64,000 nucleotides of DNA, taken from the NCBI GenBank assembly GCA_036971475.1, contig JBAIZL010000005.1:251067823-251131822 (forward strand). Direction: 5' to 3'. Positions 25,694 through 39,400 of this stretch are shown in pieces. This stretch comes from Prosapia bicincta (lineage: Eukaryota; Arthropoda; Insecta; Hemiptera; Cercopidae). The notes beneath the pieces are model-generated. The model was given only the letters and a program-made list of their open reading frames with translations. It was not told the DNA's origin and did not search any database. Numbering within the stretch: the stretch's first letter is position 1; each line of letters begins with the position of its first letter. The translations under genes were made by a program, and so were the position numbers.

Positions 25694-28600
25694 ACTAATA
25701 CCTAAATAAGTAAGTAGTAATAAGTTAGTATTATTACTTTACTATAAGTATTCCTTAATAGTAGTAGTTATTAGTATTCCTAGCAATGAAATACTAAAAT
25801 AGTAACGACTAATACCTAAATAAGTAAGTAGTAATAAGTTAGTATTATTACTTTACTATAAGTATTCCTTCATAGTAGTAGTTATTAGTATTCCTAGTAA
25901 TAAAATACTAAAATAGTAACAACTAATACTTAAATAAGTAAGTAGTAATAAGTTAGTATTATTATTTTACTATAAGTATTCCTTAATAGTAGTAGTTATT
26001 AGTATTCCCAGTAATAAAATACTAAAATACTAAAATAGTAATAACTAATACTTAAATAAGTAGATAGTAATAAGTTAGTATTATTACTTTACTATAAGTA
26101 TTCCTTAATAGTAGTAGTTATTAGTATTCCTAGTAATAAAATACTAAAATAGTAATAACTAATACCTAAATAAGTAAGTAGTAATAAGTTAGTATTATTA
26201 CTTTACTATAAGTATTCCTTAATAGTCGTAGTTATTAGTATTCCTAGTTATAAAATACTTAAATAGTAATAACTAATACTTAAATAAGTAAGTAGTAAGA
26301 AGTTAGTATTATTACTTTACTATAAGTATTCCTTAATAGTGGTAGTTATTAGTATTCCTAGTAATAAAATACTAAAATAGTAATAACTAATACTTAAATA
26401 AGGAAGTAGTAATAAGTTAGTATTATTACTTTACTATAAGTATTTCTTAATAGTAGTAGTTATTAGTATTCCTAGTAATAAAATACTAAAATAGTAACAA
26501 CTAATACCTAAATAAGTAAGTAGTAATAAGTTAGTATTATTACTTTACTATAAGTATTCCTTAATAGTAGTAGTTATTAGTATTCCTAGTAATGTAATAC
26601 TAAAATAGTAATAACTAATACTTAAATATTGAAGTAGTAATAAGTTAGTATTATTACTTTACTATAAGTATTCCTAAATAGTAGTAGTTATTAGTATTCC
26701 TAGTAATAAAATACTAAAATAGTAACAACTAATACCTAACTATTGAAGTAGTAATAAGTTAGTATTATTACTTTACTATAAGTATTCCTTAATAGTAGTA
26801 GCTATTAGTATTCCTAGTAATAAAATACTAAAATAGTAACAACTAATACCTAAATAAGTAAGTAGTAATAAGTTAGTATTATTACTTTACTATAAGTATT
26901 CCTTAATAGTAGTAGTTATTAGTATGCCTAGCAATGAAATACTAAAATAGTAACGACTAATACCTAAATAGGTAAGTAGTAATAAGTTAGTATTATTACT
27001 TTACTATAAGTATTCCTTAATAGTAGTAGTTATTAGTATTCCTCTGAATAAAATACTAAAATAGTAACAACTAATACCTAAATAAGTAAGTAGTAATAAG
27101 TTAGTATTATGACTTTACTATAAGTATTCCTTAATAGTAGTAGTTATTAGTATTCCTAGTAATAAAATACTAAAATAGTAATAACTAATACTTAAATAAG
27201 TAAGTAGTAATAAGTTAGTATTATTACTTTACTATAGGTATTCCTTAAAAGTAGTAGTTATTAGTATTCCTAGTTATAAAATACTAAAATAGTAACAACT
27301 AATACTTAAATATGGAAGTAGTAATAAGTTAGTATTATTACTTTACTATAAGTATTCCTTAATAGTAGTAGTTATTAGTATTCCTAGTAATAAAACACTA
27401 AAATAGTAACAACTAATACCTAAATAAGTAAGTATTAATAAGTTAGTATTATTACTTTACTATAAGTATTCCTTAATAGTAGTAGTTATTAGTATTCCTA
27501 GTAATAAAATACTAAAATAGTAACAACTAATACCTAAATAAGTAAGTAGTAATAAGTTAGTATTATTACTTTACTATAAGTATTCCTTAATAGTAGTAGT
27601 TATTAGTATTCCTAGCAATGAAATACTAAAATAGTAACGACTAATACCTAAATAAGTAAGTAGTAATAAGTTAGTATTATTACTTTACTATAAGTATTCC
27701 TTAATAGTAGTAGTTATTAGTATTCCTAGCAATGAAATACTAAAATAGTAACGACTAATACCTAAATAAGTAAGTAGTAATAAGTTAGTATTATTACTTT
27801 ACTATAAGTATTCCTTCATAGTAGTAGTTATTAGTATTCCTAGTAATAAAATACTAAAATAGTAACAACTAATACTTAAATAAGTAAGTAGTAATAAGTT
27901 AGTATTATTATTTTACTATAAGTATTCCTTAATAGTAGTAGTTATTAGTATTCCCAGTAATAAAATACTAAAATACTAAAATAGTAATAACTAATACTTA
28001 AATAAGTAGATAGTAATAAGTTAGTATTATTACTTTACTATAAGTATTCCTTAATAGTAGTAGTTATTAGTATTCCTAGTAATAAAATACTAAAATAGTA
28101 ATAACTAATACCTAAATAAGTAAGTAGTAATAAGTTAGTATTATTACTTTACTATAAGTATTCCTTAATAGTCGTAGTTATTAGTATTCCTAGTTATAAA
28201 ATACTTAAATAGTAATAACTAATACTTAAATAAGTAAGTAGTAAGAAGTTAGTATTATTACTTTACTATAAGTATTCCTTAATAGTGGTAGTTATTAGTA
28301 TTCCTAGTAATAAAATACTAAAATAGTAATAACTAATACTTAAATAAGGAAGTAGTAATAAGTTAGTATTATTACTTTACTATAAGTATTTCTTAATAGT
28401 AGTAGTTATTAGTATTCCTAGTAATAAAATACTAAAATAGTAACAACTAATACCTAAATAAGTAAGTAGTAATAAGTTAGTATTATTACTTTACTATAAG
28501 TATTCCTTAATAGTAGTAGTTATTAGTATTCCTAGTAATGTAATACTAAAATAGTAATAACTAATACTTAAATATTGAAGTAGTAATAAGTTAGTATTAT

Positions 28601-29648
28601 TACTTTACTATAAGTATTCCTAAATAGTAGTAGTTATTAGTATTCCTAGTAATAAAATACTAAAATAGTAACAACTAATACCTAACTATTGAAGTAGTAA
28701 TAAGTTAGTATTATTACTTTACTATAAGTATTCCTTAATAGTAGTAGCTATTAGTATTCCTAGTAATAAAATACTAAAATAGTAACAACTAATACCTAAA
28801 TAAGTAAGTAGTAATAAGTTAGTATTATTACTTTACTATAAGTATTCCTTAATAGTAGTAGTTATTAGTATGCCTAGCAATGAAATACTAAAATAGTAAC
28901 GAGTAATACCTAAATAGGTAAGTAGTAATAAGTTAGTATTATTACTTTACTATAAGTATTCCTTAATAGTAGTAGTTATTAGTATTCCTCTGAATAAAAT
29001 ACTAAAATAGTAACAACTAATACCTAAATAAGTAAGTAGTAATAAGTTAGTATTATGACTTTACTATAAGTATTCCTTAATAGTAGTAGTTATTAGTATT
29101 CCTAGTAATAAAATACTAAAATAGTAATAACTAATACTTAAATAAGTAAGTAGTAATAAGTTAGTATTATTACTTTACTATAGGTATTCCTTAAAAGTAG
29201 TAGTTATTAGTATTCCTAGTTATAAAATACTAAAATAGTAACAACTAATACTTAAATATGGAAGTAGTAATAAGTTAGTATTATTACTTTACTATAAGTA
29301 TTCCTTAATAGTAGTAGTTATTAGTATTCCTAGTAATAAAACACTAAAATAGTAACAACTAATACCTAAATAAGTAAGTATTAATAAGTTAGTATTATTA
29401 CTTTACTATAAGTATTCCTTAATAGTAGTAGTTATTAGTATTCCTAGTAATAAAATACTAAAATAGTAACAACTAATACCTAAATAAGTAAGTAGTAATA
29501 AGTTAGTATTATTACTTTACTATAAGTATTCCTTAATAGTAGTAGTTATTAGTATTCCTAGCAATGAAATACTAAAATAGTAACGACTAATACCTAAATA
29601 AGTAAGTAGTAATAAGTTAGTATTATTACTTTACTATAAGTATTCCTT
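25694..29648 (+). repeat. Tandem duplication, offset 1,946 bp (17 monomers)
   Basis: 25,694-27,702 aligns with 27,640-29,648 at a constant offset of 1,946. Shared markers are the TATGCCTAG monomer (26,921 and 28,867), GGTAAGTAG (26,971 and 28,917) and AAAACACTA (27,391 and 29,337). I saw few differences; one is ACGACTAAT to ACGAGTAAT near 28,899. The two copies are adjacent, so this is an in-register unequal exchange of one higher-order unit. A related 18-monomer spacing (2,060) separates TATGCC markers at 24,861 and 26,921. Confidence 0.85.
26293..28238 (+). repeat. 17-monomer higher-order repeat unit, 1,946 bp (type 1 example)
   Basis: Seventeen distinguishable monomers occur in a fixed order: (1) GTAAGAAG with GTGGTAG and AAGGAAG; (2) TATTTCTT; (3) AATGTAAT with ATTGAAG; (4) CCTAAATAG with CTATTGAAG; (5) AGCTATTA; (6) TATGCCTAGCAATG with ACGAC; (7) CTCTGAAT; (8) TATGAC; (9) GGTATT, AAAAG, GTTATA, TATGG; (10) AAAACAC; (11) TATTAATAAG; (12) and (13) AGCAATG with ACGAC; (14) TTCATAG; (15) CCCAG with the 8-bp insertion; (16) near-consensus; (17) GTCGTAG with TACTTAAATAG. 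The next GTAAGAAG monomer starts exactly 1,946 bases on, which is 17 x 114 + 8. The same order, with gains and losses of monomers, recurs across the left three quarters of the window. Confidence 0.88.
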
Positions 29649-32600
29649 CATAGTAGTAGTTATTAGTATTCCTAGTAATAAAATACTAAAATAGTAACAA
29701 CTAATACTTAAATAAGTAAGTAGTAATAAGTTAGTATTATAATTTTACTATAAGTATTCCTTAATAGTAGTAGTTATTAGTATTCCTAGTAATAAAATAC
29801 TAAAATACTAAAATAGTAATAACTAATACTTAAATAAGTAGATAGTAATAAGTTAGTATTATTACTTTACTATAAGTATTCCTTAATAGTAGTAGTTATT
29901 AGTATTCCTAGTTATAGAATACTAAAATAGTAATAACTAATACTTAAATAAGTAAGTAGTAAGAAGTTAGTATTATTACTTTACTATAAGTATTCCTTAA
30001 TAGTAGTAGTTATTAGTATTCCTAGTATTAAAATACTAAAATAGTAACAACTAATACCTAAATAAGTAAGTAGTAATAAGTTAGTATTATTACTTTACTA
30101 TAAGTATTCCTTAATAGTAATAGTTATTAGTATTCCTAGTAATAAAATACTAAAATAGTAATAACTAATACCTAAATAAGTAAGTAGTAATAAGTTAGTA
30201 TTATTACTTTACTATAAGTATTCCTTAATAGTGGTAGTTATTAGTATTCCTAGTAATAAAATACTAAAATAGTAATAACTAATACTTAAATAAGGAAGTA
30301 GTAATAAGTTAGTATTATTACTTTACTATAAGTATTCCTTAATAGTGGTAGTTATTAGTATTCCTAGTAATAAAATACTAAAATAGTAATAACTAATACT
30401 TAAATAAGGAAGTAGTAATAAGTTAGTATTATTACTTTACTATAAGTATTCCTTAATAGTAGTAGTTATTAGTATTCCTAGTAGTAAAATACTAAAATAG
30501 TAATAAATAATACCTAAATAAGTAAGTAGTAATAAGTTAGTAATATTACTTTACTATAAGTATTCCTTAATAGTGGTAGTTATTAGTATTCCTAGTAATG
30601 AAATACTAAAATAGTAATAACTAATACCTAAATAAGTAAGTAGTAATAGGTTAGTATTATTACTTTACTATAATATTCCTTAATAGTAGTAGTTATTAGT
30701 ATTCTTAGTAACAAAATACTAAAATAGTAATAACTAATACCTAAATAAGTAAGTAGTAATAAGTTAGTATTATTACTTTCCTATAAGTATTCCTTAATAG
30801 TAGTAGTTATTAGTATTCCTAGTAATAAAATACTAAAATAGTAACAACTAATACCTAAATAAGTAAGTAGTAATAAGTTAGTATTATTACTTTACTATAA
30901 GTATTCCTTAATAGTAGTAGTTATTAGTATTCGTAGTAATAAAATACTAATATAGTAACAACTAATACTTGAATAAGTAGGTAGTAATAAGTTAGTATTA
31001 TTACTTTACTATAAGTATTCCTTAATAGTAGTAGTTATTAGTATTCCTAGCAATGAAATACTAAAATAGTAACGACTAATACCTAAATAAGTAAGTAGTA
31101 ATAAGTTAGTATTATTACTTTACTATAAGTATTCCTTAATAGTAGTAGTTATTAGTATTCCTAGTAATAAAATACTAAAATAGTAATAACTAATACCTAA
31201 ATAAGTAAGTAGTAATAAGTTAGTATTATTACTTTACTATAAGTATTCCTTAATAGTAGTAGTTATTAGTATTCCTAGTTATAGAATACTAAAATAGTAA
31301 TAACTAATACTTAAATAAGTAAGTAGTAAGAAGTTAGTATTATTACTTTACTATAAGTATTCCTTAATAGTAGTAGTTATTAGTATTCCTAGTAATAAAA
31401 TACTAAAATATTAACAACTAATACCTAAATAAGTAAGTAGTAATAAGTTAGTATTATTACTTTACTATAAGTATTCCTTAATAGTAATAGTTATTAGTAT
31501 TCCTAGTAATAAAATACTAAAATAGTAATAACTAATACCTAAATAAGTAAGTAGTAATAAGTTAGTATTATTACTTTACTATAAGTATTCCTTAATAGTG
31601 GTAGTTATTAGTATTCCTAGTAATAAAATACTAAAATAGTAATAACTAATACTTAAATAAGGAAGTAGTAATAAGTTAGTATTATTACTTTACTATAAGT
31701 ATTCCTTAATAGTAGTAGTTATTAGTATTCCTAGTAATAAAATACTAAAATAGTAATAACTAATACTTAAATAAGGAAGTAGTAATAAGTTAGTATTATT
31801 ACTTTACTATAAGTATTCCTTAATAGTAGTAGTTATTAGTATTCCTAGTAGTAAAATACTAAAATAGTAATAAATAATACCTAAATAAGTAAGTAGTAAT
31901 AAGTTAGTATTATTACTTTATTATAAGTATTCCTTAATAGTAGTAGTTATTAGTATTCGTAGTAATAAAATACTAATATAGTAACAACTAATACTTGAAT
32001 AAGTAGGTAGTAATAAGTTAGTATTATTACTTTACTATAAGTATTCCTTAATAGTAGTAGTTATTAGTATTCCTAGCAATGAAATACTAAAATAGTAACG
32101 ACTAATACCTAAATAAGTAAGTAGTAATAAGTTAGTATTATTACTTTACTATAAGTATTCCTTAATAGTAGTAGTTACTAGTATTCCTAGTAATATAATA
32201 CTAAACTAGTAATAACTAATACTTAAATATGGAAGTAGTAATAAGTTAGTATTATTACTTTACTATAAGTATTCCTTAATAGTAGTAGATATTAGTATTC
32301 CTAGTAATAAAATACTAAAATTGTAACAACTAATACCTAAATAAGTAAGTAGTAATAAGTTAGTATTAATACTTTACTATAAGTATTCCTTAATAGTAGT
32401 AGTTATTAGTATTCCTAGTAATAAAATACTAAAATAGTAACAACTAATACCTAAATAAGTAAGTAGTAATAAGTTAGTATTATTACTTTATTATAAGTAT
32501 TCCTTAATAGTAGTAGTTATTAGTATTCCTAGCAATGAAATACTAAAATAGTAACGACTAATACCTAAATAAGTAAGTAGTAATAAGTTAGTATTATTAC

Positions 32601-35600
32601 TTTACTATAAGTATTTCTTCATAGTAGTAGTTATTAGTATTCCTAGTAATAAAATACTAAAATAGTAACAACTAATACTTAAATAAGTAAGTAGTAATAA
32701 GTTAGTATTATTATTTTAATATAAGTATTCCTTAATAGTAGTAGTTATTAGTAGTCCTAGTAATAAAATTTTAAAATACTAAAATAGTAATAACTAATAC
32801 TTAAATAAGTAGGTAGTAATAAGTTAGTATTATTACTTTACTATAAGTATTCCTTAATAGTAGTAGTTATTAGTATTCCTAGTAATAAAATACTAAAATA
32901 GTAACAACTAATACCTAAATAAGTCAGTAGTAATAAGTTAGTATTATTACTTTACTATAAGTATTCCTTAATAGTAGTAGTTATTAGTATTCCTAGTAAT
33001 AAAATACTAAAATAGTAACAACTAATACCTAAATAAGTAAGTAGTAATAAGTTAGTATTATGACTTTACTATAAGTATTCCTTAATAGTAGTAGTTATTA
33101 GTATTCCTAGTAATAAAATACTAAAATAGTAATAACTAATACTTAAATATGGAAGTAGTAATAAGTTAGTATTATTACTTTACTATAAGTATTCCTTAAT
33201 AGTAGTAGTTATTAGTATTCCTAGTAATAAAATACTAAAATAGTAACAACTAATACTTAAATAAGTAAGTAGTAATAAGTTAGTATTATTACTTTACTAT
33301 AAGTATTCCTTAATAGTGGTAGTTATTAGTATTCCTAGTAATATAATACTAAAATAGTAATAACTAATACTTAAATATGGAAGTAGTAATAAGTTAGTAT
33401 TATTACTTTACTATAAGTATTCCTAAATAGTAGTAGTTATTAGTATTCCTAGTAATAAAATACTAAAATAGTAACAACTAATACCTAACTATTGAAGTAG
33501 TAATAAGTTAGTATTATTACTTTACTATAAGTATTCCTTAATAGTAGTAGCTATTAGTATTCCTAGTAATAAAATACTAAAATAGTAACAACTAATACCT
33601 AAATAAGTAAGTAGTAATAAGTTAGTATTATTACTTTACTATAAGTATTCCTTAATAGTAGTAGTTATTAGTATGCCTAGCAATGAAATACTAAAATAGT
33701 AACGACTAATACCTAAATAAGTAAGTAGTAATAAGTTAGTATTATTACTTTACTATAAGTATTCCTTAATAGTAGTAGTTATTAGTATTCCTCTGAATAA
33801 AATACTAAAATAGTAACAACTAATACCTAAATAAGTAAGTAGTAATAAGTTAGTATTATTACTTTACTATAAGTATTCCTTAATAGTAGTAGTTATTAGT
33901 ATTCCTAGTAATAAAATACTAATATAGTAACAACTAATACTTGAATAAGTAAGTAGTAATAAGTTAGTATTATTACTTTACTATAAGTATTCCTTAATAG
34001 TAGTAGTTATTAGTATTCCTAGCAATGAGATACTAAAATAGTAACGACTAATACCTAAATAAGTAAGTAGTAATAAGTTAGTATTATTACTTTACTATAA
34101 GTATTCCTTAATAGTAGTAGTTATTATTATTCCTAGTAATAAAATACTAAAATAGTAACAACTAATACCTAAATAAGTAAGTAGTAATAAGTTAGTATTA
34201 TTACTTTACTATAAGTATTCCTTAATAGTAGTAGTTATTAGTATTCCTAGTAATGTAATACTAAAATAGTAATAACTAATACTTAAATATTGAAGTAGTA
34301 ATAAGTTAGTATTATTACTTTACTATAAGTATTCCTAAATAGTAGTAGTTATTAGTATTCCTAGTAATAAAATACTAAAATAGTAACAACTAATACCTAA
34401 CTATTGAAGTAGTAATAAGTTAGTATTATTACTTTACTATAAGTATTCCTTAATAGTAGTAGTTATTAGTATTCCTAGTAATAAAATACTAAAATAGTAA
34501 CAACTAATACCTAAATAAGTAAGTAGTAATAAGTTAGTATTATTACTTTACTATAAGTATTCCTTAATAGTAGTAGTTATTAGTATTCCTAGCAATGAAA
34601 TACTAAAATAGTAACGACTAATGCCTAAATAAGTAAGTAGTAATAAGTTAGTATTATTACTTTACTATAAGTATTCCTTCATAGTAGTAGTTATTAGTAT
34701 TCCTAGTAATAGAATACTAAAATAGTAACAACTAATACTTAAATAAGTAAGTAGTAATAAGTTAGTATTATTATTTTACTATAAGTATTCCTTAATAGTA
34801 GTAGTTATTAGTATTCCCAGTAATAAAATACTAAAATACTAAAATAGTAATAACTAATACTTAAATAAGTAGATAGTAATAAGTTAGTATTATTACTTTA
34901 CTATAAGTATTCCTTAATAGTAGTAGTTATTAGTATTCCTAGTAATAAAATACTAAAATAGTAATAACTAATACCTAAATAAGTAAGTAGTAATAAGTTA
35001 GTATTATTACTTTACTATAAGTATTCCTTAATAGTAGTAGTTATTAGTATTCCTAGTTATAAAATACTTAAATAGTAATAACTAATACTTAAATAAGTAA
35101 GTAGTAAGAAGTTAGTATTATTACTTTACTATAAGTATTCCTTAATAGTAGTAGTTATTAGTATTCCTAGTAATAAAATACTAAAATAGTAACAACTAAT
35201 ACCTAAATAAGTAAGTAGTAATAAGTTAGTATTATTACTTTACTATAAGTATTCCTTAATAGTAATAGTTTTTAGTATTCCTAGTAATAAAATACTAAAA
35301 CAGTAATAACTAATACCTAAATAAGTAAGTAGTAATAAGTTAGTATTATTACTTTACTATAAGTATTCCTTAATAGTGGTAGTTATTAGTATTCCTAGTA
35401 ATAAAATACTAAAATAGTAATAACTAATACTTAAATAAGGAAGTAGTAATAAGTTAGTATTATTACTTTACTATAAGTATTCCTTAATAGTAGTAGTTAT
35501 TAGTATTCCTAGTAATAAAATACTAAAATAGTAACAACTAATACCTAAATAAGTAAGTAGTAATAAGTTAGTATTATTACTTTACTATAAGTATTCCTTA

Positions 35601-36422
35601 ATAGTAGTAGTTATTAGTATTCCTAGTAATGTAATACTAAAATAGTAATAACTAATACTTAAATATTGAAGTAGTAATAAGTTAGTATTATTACTTTACT
35701 ATAAGTATTCCTAAATAGTAGTAGTTATTAGTATTCCTAGTAATAAAATACTAAAATAGTAACAACTAATACCTAACTATTGAAGTAGTAATAAGTTAGT
35801 ATTATTACTTTACTATAAGTATTCCTTAATAGTAGTAGCTATTAGTATTCCTAGTAATAAAATACTAAAATAGTAACAACTAATACCTAAATAAGTAAGT
35901 AGTAATAAGTTAGTATTATTACTTTACTATAAGTATTCCTTAATAGTAGTAGTTATTAGTATGCCTAGCAATGAAATACTAAAATAGTAACGACTAATAC
36001 CTAAATAAGTAAGTAGTAATAAGTTAGTATTATTACTTTACTATAAGTATTCCTTAATAGTAGTAGTTATTAGTATTCCTAGTAATAAAATACTAAAATA
36101 GTAATAACTAATACTTAAATAAGTAAGTAGTAATAAGTTAGTATTATTACTTTACTATAAGTATTCCTTAATAGTAGTAGTTATTAGTATTCCTAGTAAT
36201 AAAATACTAAAATAGTAATAACTAATACTTAAATAAGTAAGTAGTAATAAGTTAGTATTATTACTTTACTATAGGTATTCCTTAAAAGTAGTAGTTATTA
36301 GTATTCCTAGTTATAAAATACTAAAATAGTAACAACTAATACTTAAATATGGAAGTAGTAATAAGTTAGTATTATTACTTTACTATAAGTATTCCTTAAT
36401 AGTAGTAGTTATTAGTATTCCT
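29032..36422 (+). repeat. Long-range duplicated block, right copy (7.4 kb)
   Basis: This is the partner of 2,056-9,438, in the same orientation and about 27 kb away. The left boundary coincides with the change from GGTAAGTAG to AGTAAGTAG at 29,031, and the right boundary is where CCTCTGAAT replaces CCTAGTAAT at 36,423. It keeps the 8-bp insertion near 34,830. The 27 kb distance means the copies are not a simple adjacent duplication; either a larger tandem duplication was later remodelled, or exchange between sister arrays moved the block. Confidence 0.83.
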
Positions 36423-39400
36423 CTGAATAAAATACTAAAATAGTAACAACTAATACCTAAATAAGTAAGTAGTAATAAGTTAGTATTATGACTTTACTAT
36501 AAGTATTCCTTAATAGTAGTAGTTATTAGTATTCCTAGTAATAAAATACTAAAATAGTAATAACTAATACTTAAATAAGTAAGTAGTAATAAGTTAGTAT
36601 TATTACTTTACTATAGGTATTCCTTAAAAGTAGTAGTTATTAGTATTCCTAGTAATAAAATACTAAAATAGTAACAACTACTACCTAAATAAGTAAGTAG
36701 TAATAAGTTAGTATTATTACTTTACTATAAGTATTCCTTAATAGTAGTAGTTATTAGTATTCCTAGTAATAAAATACTAAAATAGTAACAACTAATACCT
36801 AAATAAGTAAGTAGTAATAAGTTAGTATTATTACTTTACTATAAGTATTCCTTAATAGTAGTAGTTATTAGTATTCCTAGCAATGAAATACTAAAATAGT
36901 AACGACTAATACCTAAATAAGTAAGTAGTAATAAGTTAGTATTATTACTTTACTATAAGTATTCCTTCATAGTAGTAGTTATTAGTATTCCTAGTAATAA
37001 AATACTAAAATAGTAACAACTAATACTTAAATAAGTAAGTAGTAATAAGTTAGTATTATTATTTTACTATAAGTATTCCTTAATAGTAGTAGTTATTAGT
37101 ATTCCCAGTAATAAAATACTAAAATACTAAAATAGTAATAACTAATACTTAAATAAGTAGATAGTAATAAGTTAGTATTATTACTTTACTATAAGTATTC
37201 CTTAATAGTAGTAGTTATTAGTATTCCTAGTAATAAAATACTAAAATAGTAATAACTAATACCTAAATAAGTAAGTAGTAATAAGTTAGTATTATTACTT
37301 TACTATAAGTATTCCTTAATAGTAGTAGTTATTAGTATTCCTAGTTATAAAATACTTAAATAGTAATAACTAATACTTAAATAAGTAAGTAGTAAGAAGT
37401 TAGTATTATTACTTTACTATAAGTATTCCTTAATAGTAGTAGTTATTAGTATTCCTAGTAATAAAATACTAAAATAGTAATAACTAATACTTAAATAAGG
37501 AAGTAGTAATAAGTTAGTATTATTACTTTACTATAAGTATTCCTTAATAGTAGTAGTTATTAGTATTCCTAGTAGTAAAATACTAAAATAGTAATAAATA
37601 ATACCTAAATAAGTAAGTAGTAATAAGTTAGTAATATTACTTTACTATAAGTATTCCTTAATAGTGGTAGTTATTAGTATTCCTAGTAATGAAATACTAA
37701 AATAGTAACAACTAATACCTAAATAAGTAAGTAGTAATAGGTTAGTATTATGACTTTACTATAAGTATTCCTTAATAGTAGTAGTTATTAGTATTCCTAG
37801 TAATAAAATACTAAAATAGTAATAACTAATACTTAAATAAGTAAGTAGTAATAAGTTAGTATTATTACTTTACTATAGGTATTCCTTAAAAGTAGTAGTT
37901 ATTAGTATTCCTAGTTATAAAATACTAAAATAGTAACAACTAATACTTAAATATGGAAGTAGTAATAAGTTAGTATTATTACTTTACTATAAGTATTCCT
38001 TAATAGTAGTAGTTATTAGTATTCCTCTGAATAAAATACTAAAATAGTAACAACTAATACCTAAATAAGTAAGTAGTAATAAGTTAGTATTATGACTTTA
38101 CTATAAGTATTCCTTAATAGTAGTAGTTATTAGTATTCCTAGTAATAAAATACTAAAATAGTAATAACTAATACTTAAATAAGTAAGTAGTAATAAGTTA
38201 GTATTATTACTTTACTATAGGTATTCCTTAAAAGTAGTAGTTATTAGTATTCCTAGTAATAAAATACTAAAATAGTAACAACTACTACCTAAATAAGTAA
38301 GTAGTAATAAGTTAGTATTATTACTTTACTATAAGTATTCCTTAATAGTAGTAGTTACTAGTATTCCTAGTAATAAAATACTAATATAGTAACAACTAAT
38401 ACTTGAATAAGTAAGTAGTAATAAGTTAGTATTATTACTTTACTATAAGTATTCCTTAATAGTAGTAGTTATTAGTATTCCTAGTAATAAAATACTAAAA
38501 TAGTAACAACTAATACCTAAATAAGTAAGTAGTAATAAGTTAGTATTATTATTTTAATATAAGTATTCCTTAATAGTAGTAGTTATTAGTAGTCCTAGTA
38601 ATAAAATTTTAAAATACTAAAATAGTAATAACTAATACTTAAATAAGTAGGTAGTAATAAGTTAGTATTATTACTTTACTTTAAGTATTCCTTAATAGTA
38701 GTAGTTATTAGTATTCCTAGTAATAAAATACTAAAATAGTAACAACTAATACCTAAATAAGTAAGTAGTAATAAGTTAGTATTATTACTTTACTATAAGT
38801 ATTCCTTAATAGTAGTAGTTATTAGTATTCCTAGTAATAAAATACTAAAATAGTAACAAATAATACCTAAATAAGTAAGTAGTAATAAGTTAGTATTATT
38901 ACTTTACTATAAGTATTCCTTAATAGTAGTAGTTATTAGTATTCTTAGTAATAAAATACTAAAATAGTAACAACTAATACCTAAATAAGTCAGTAGTAAT
39001 AAGTTAGTATTATTACTTTACTATAAGTATTCCTTAATAGTAGTAGTTATTAGTATTCCTAGTAATAAAATACTAAAATAGTAACAACTAATACCTAAAT
39101 AAGTAAGTAGTAATAAGTTAGTATTATGACTTTACTATAAGTATTCCTTAATAGTAGTAGTTATTAGTATTCCTAGTAATAAAATACTAAAATAGTAATA
39201 ACTAATACTTAAATAAGTAAGTAGTAATAAGTTAGTATTATTACTTTACTATAGGTATTCCTTAATAGTAGTGGTTATTAGTATTCCTAGTTAAAAAATA
39301 CTAAAATAGTAACAACTAATACTGAAATAAGTAAGTAGTAATAAGTTAGTATTATTACTTTACTATAAGTATTCCTTAATAGTAGTAGTTATTAGTATTC

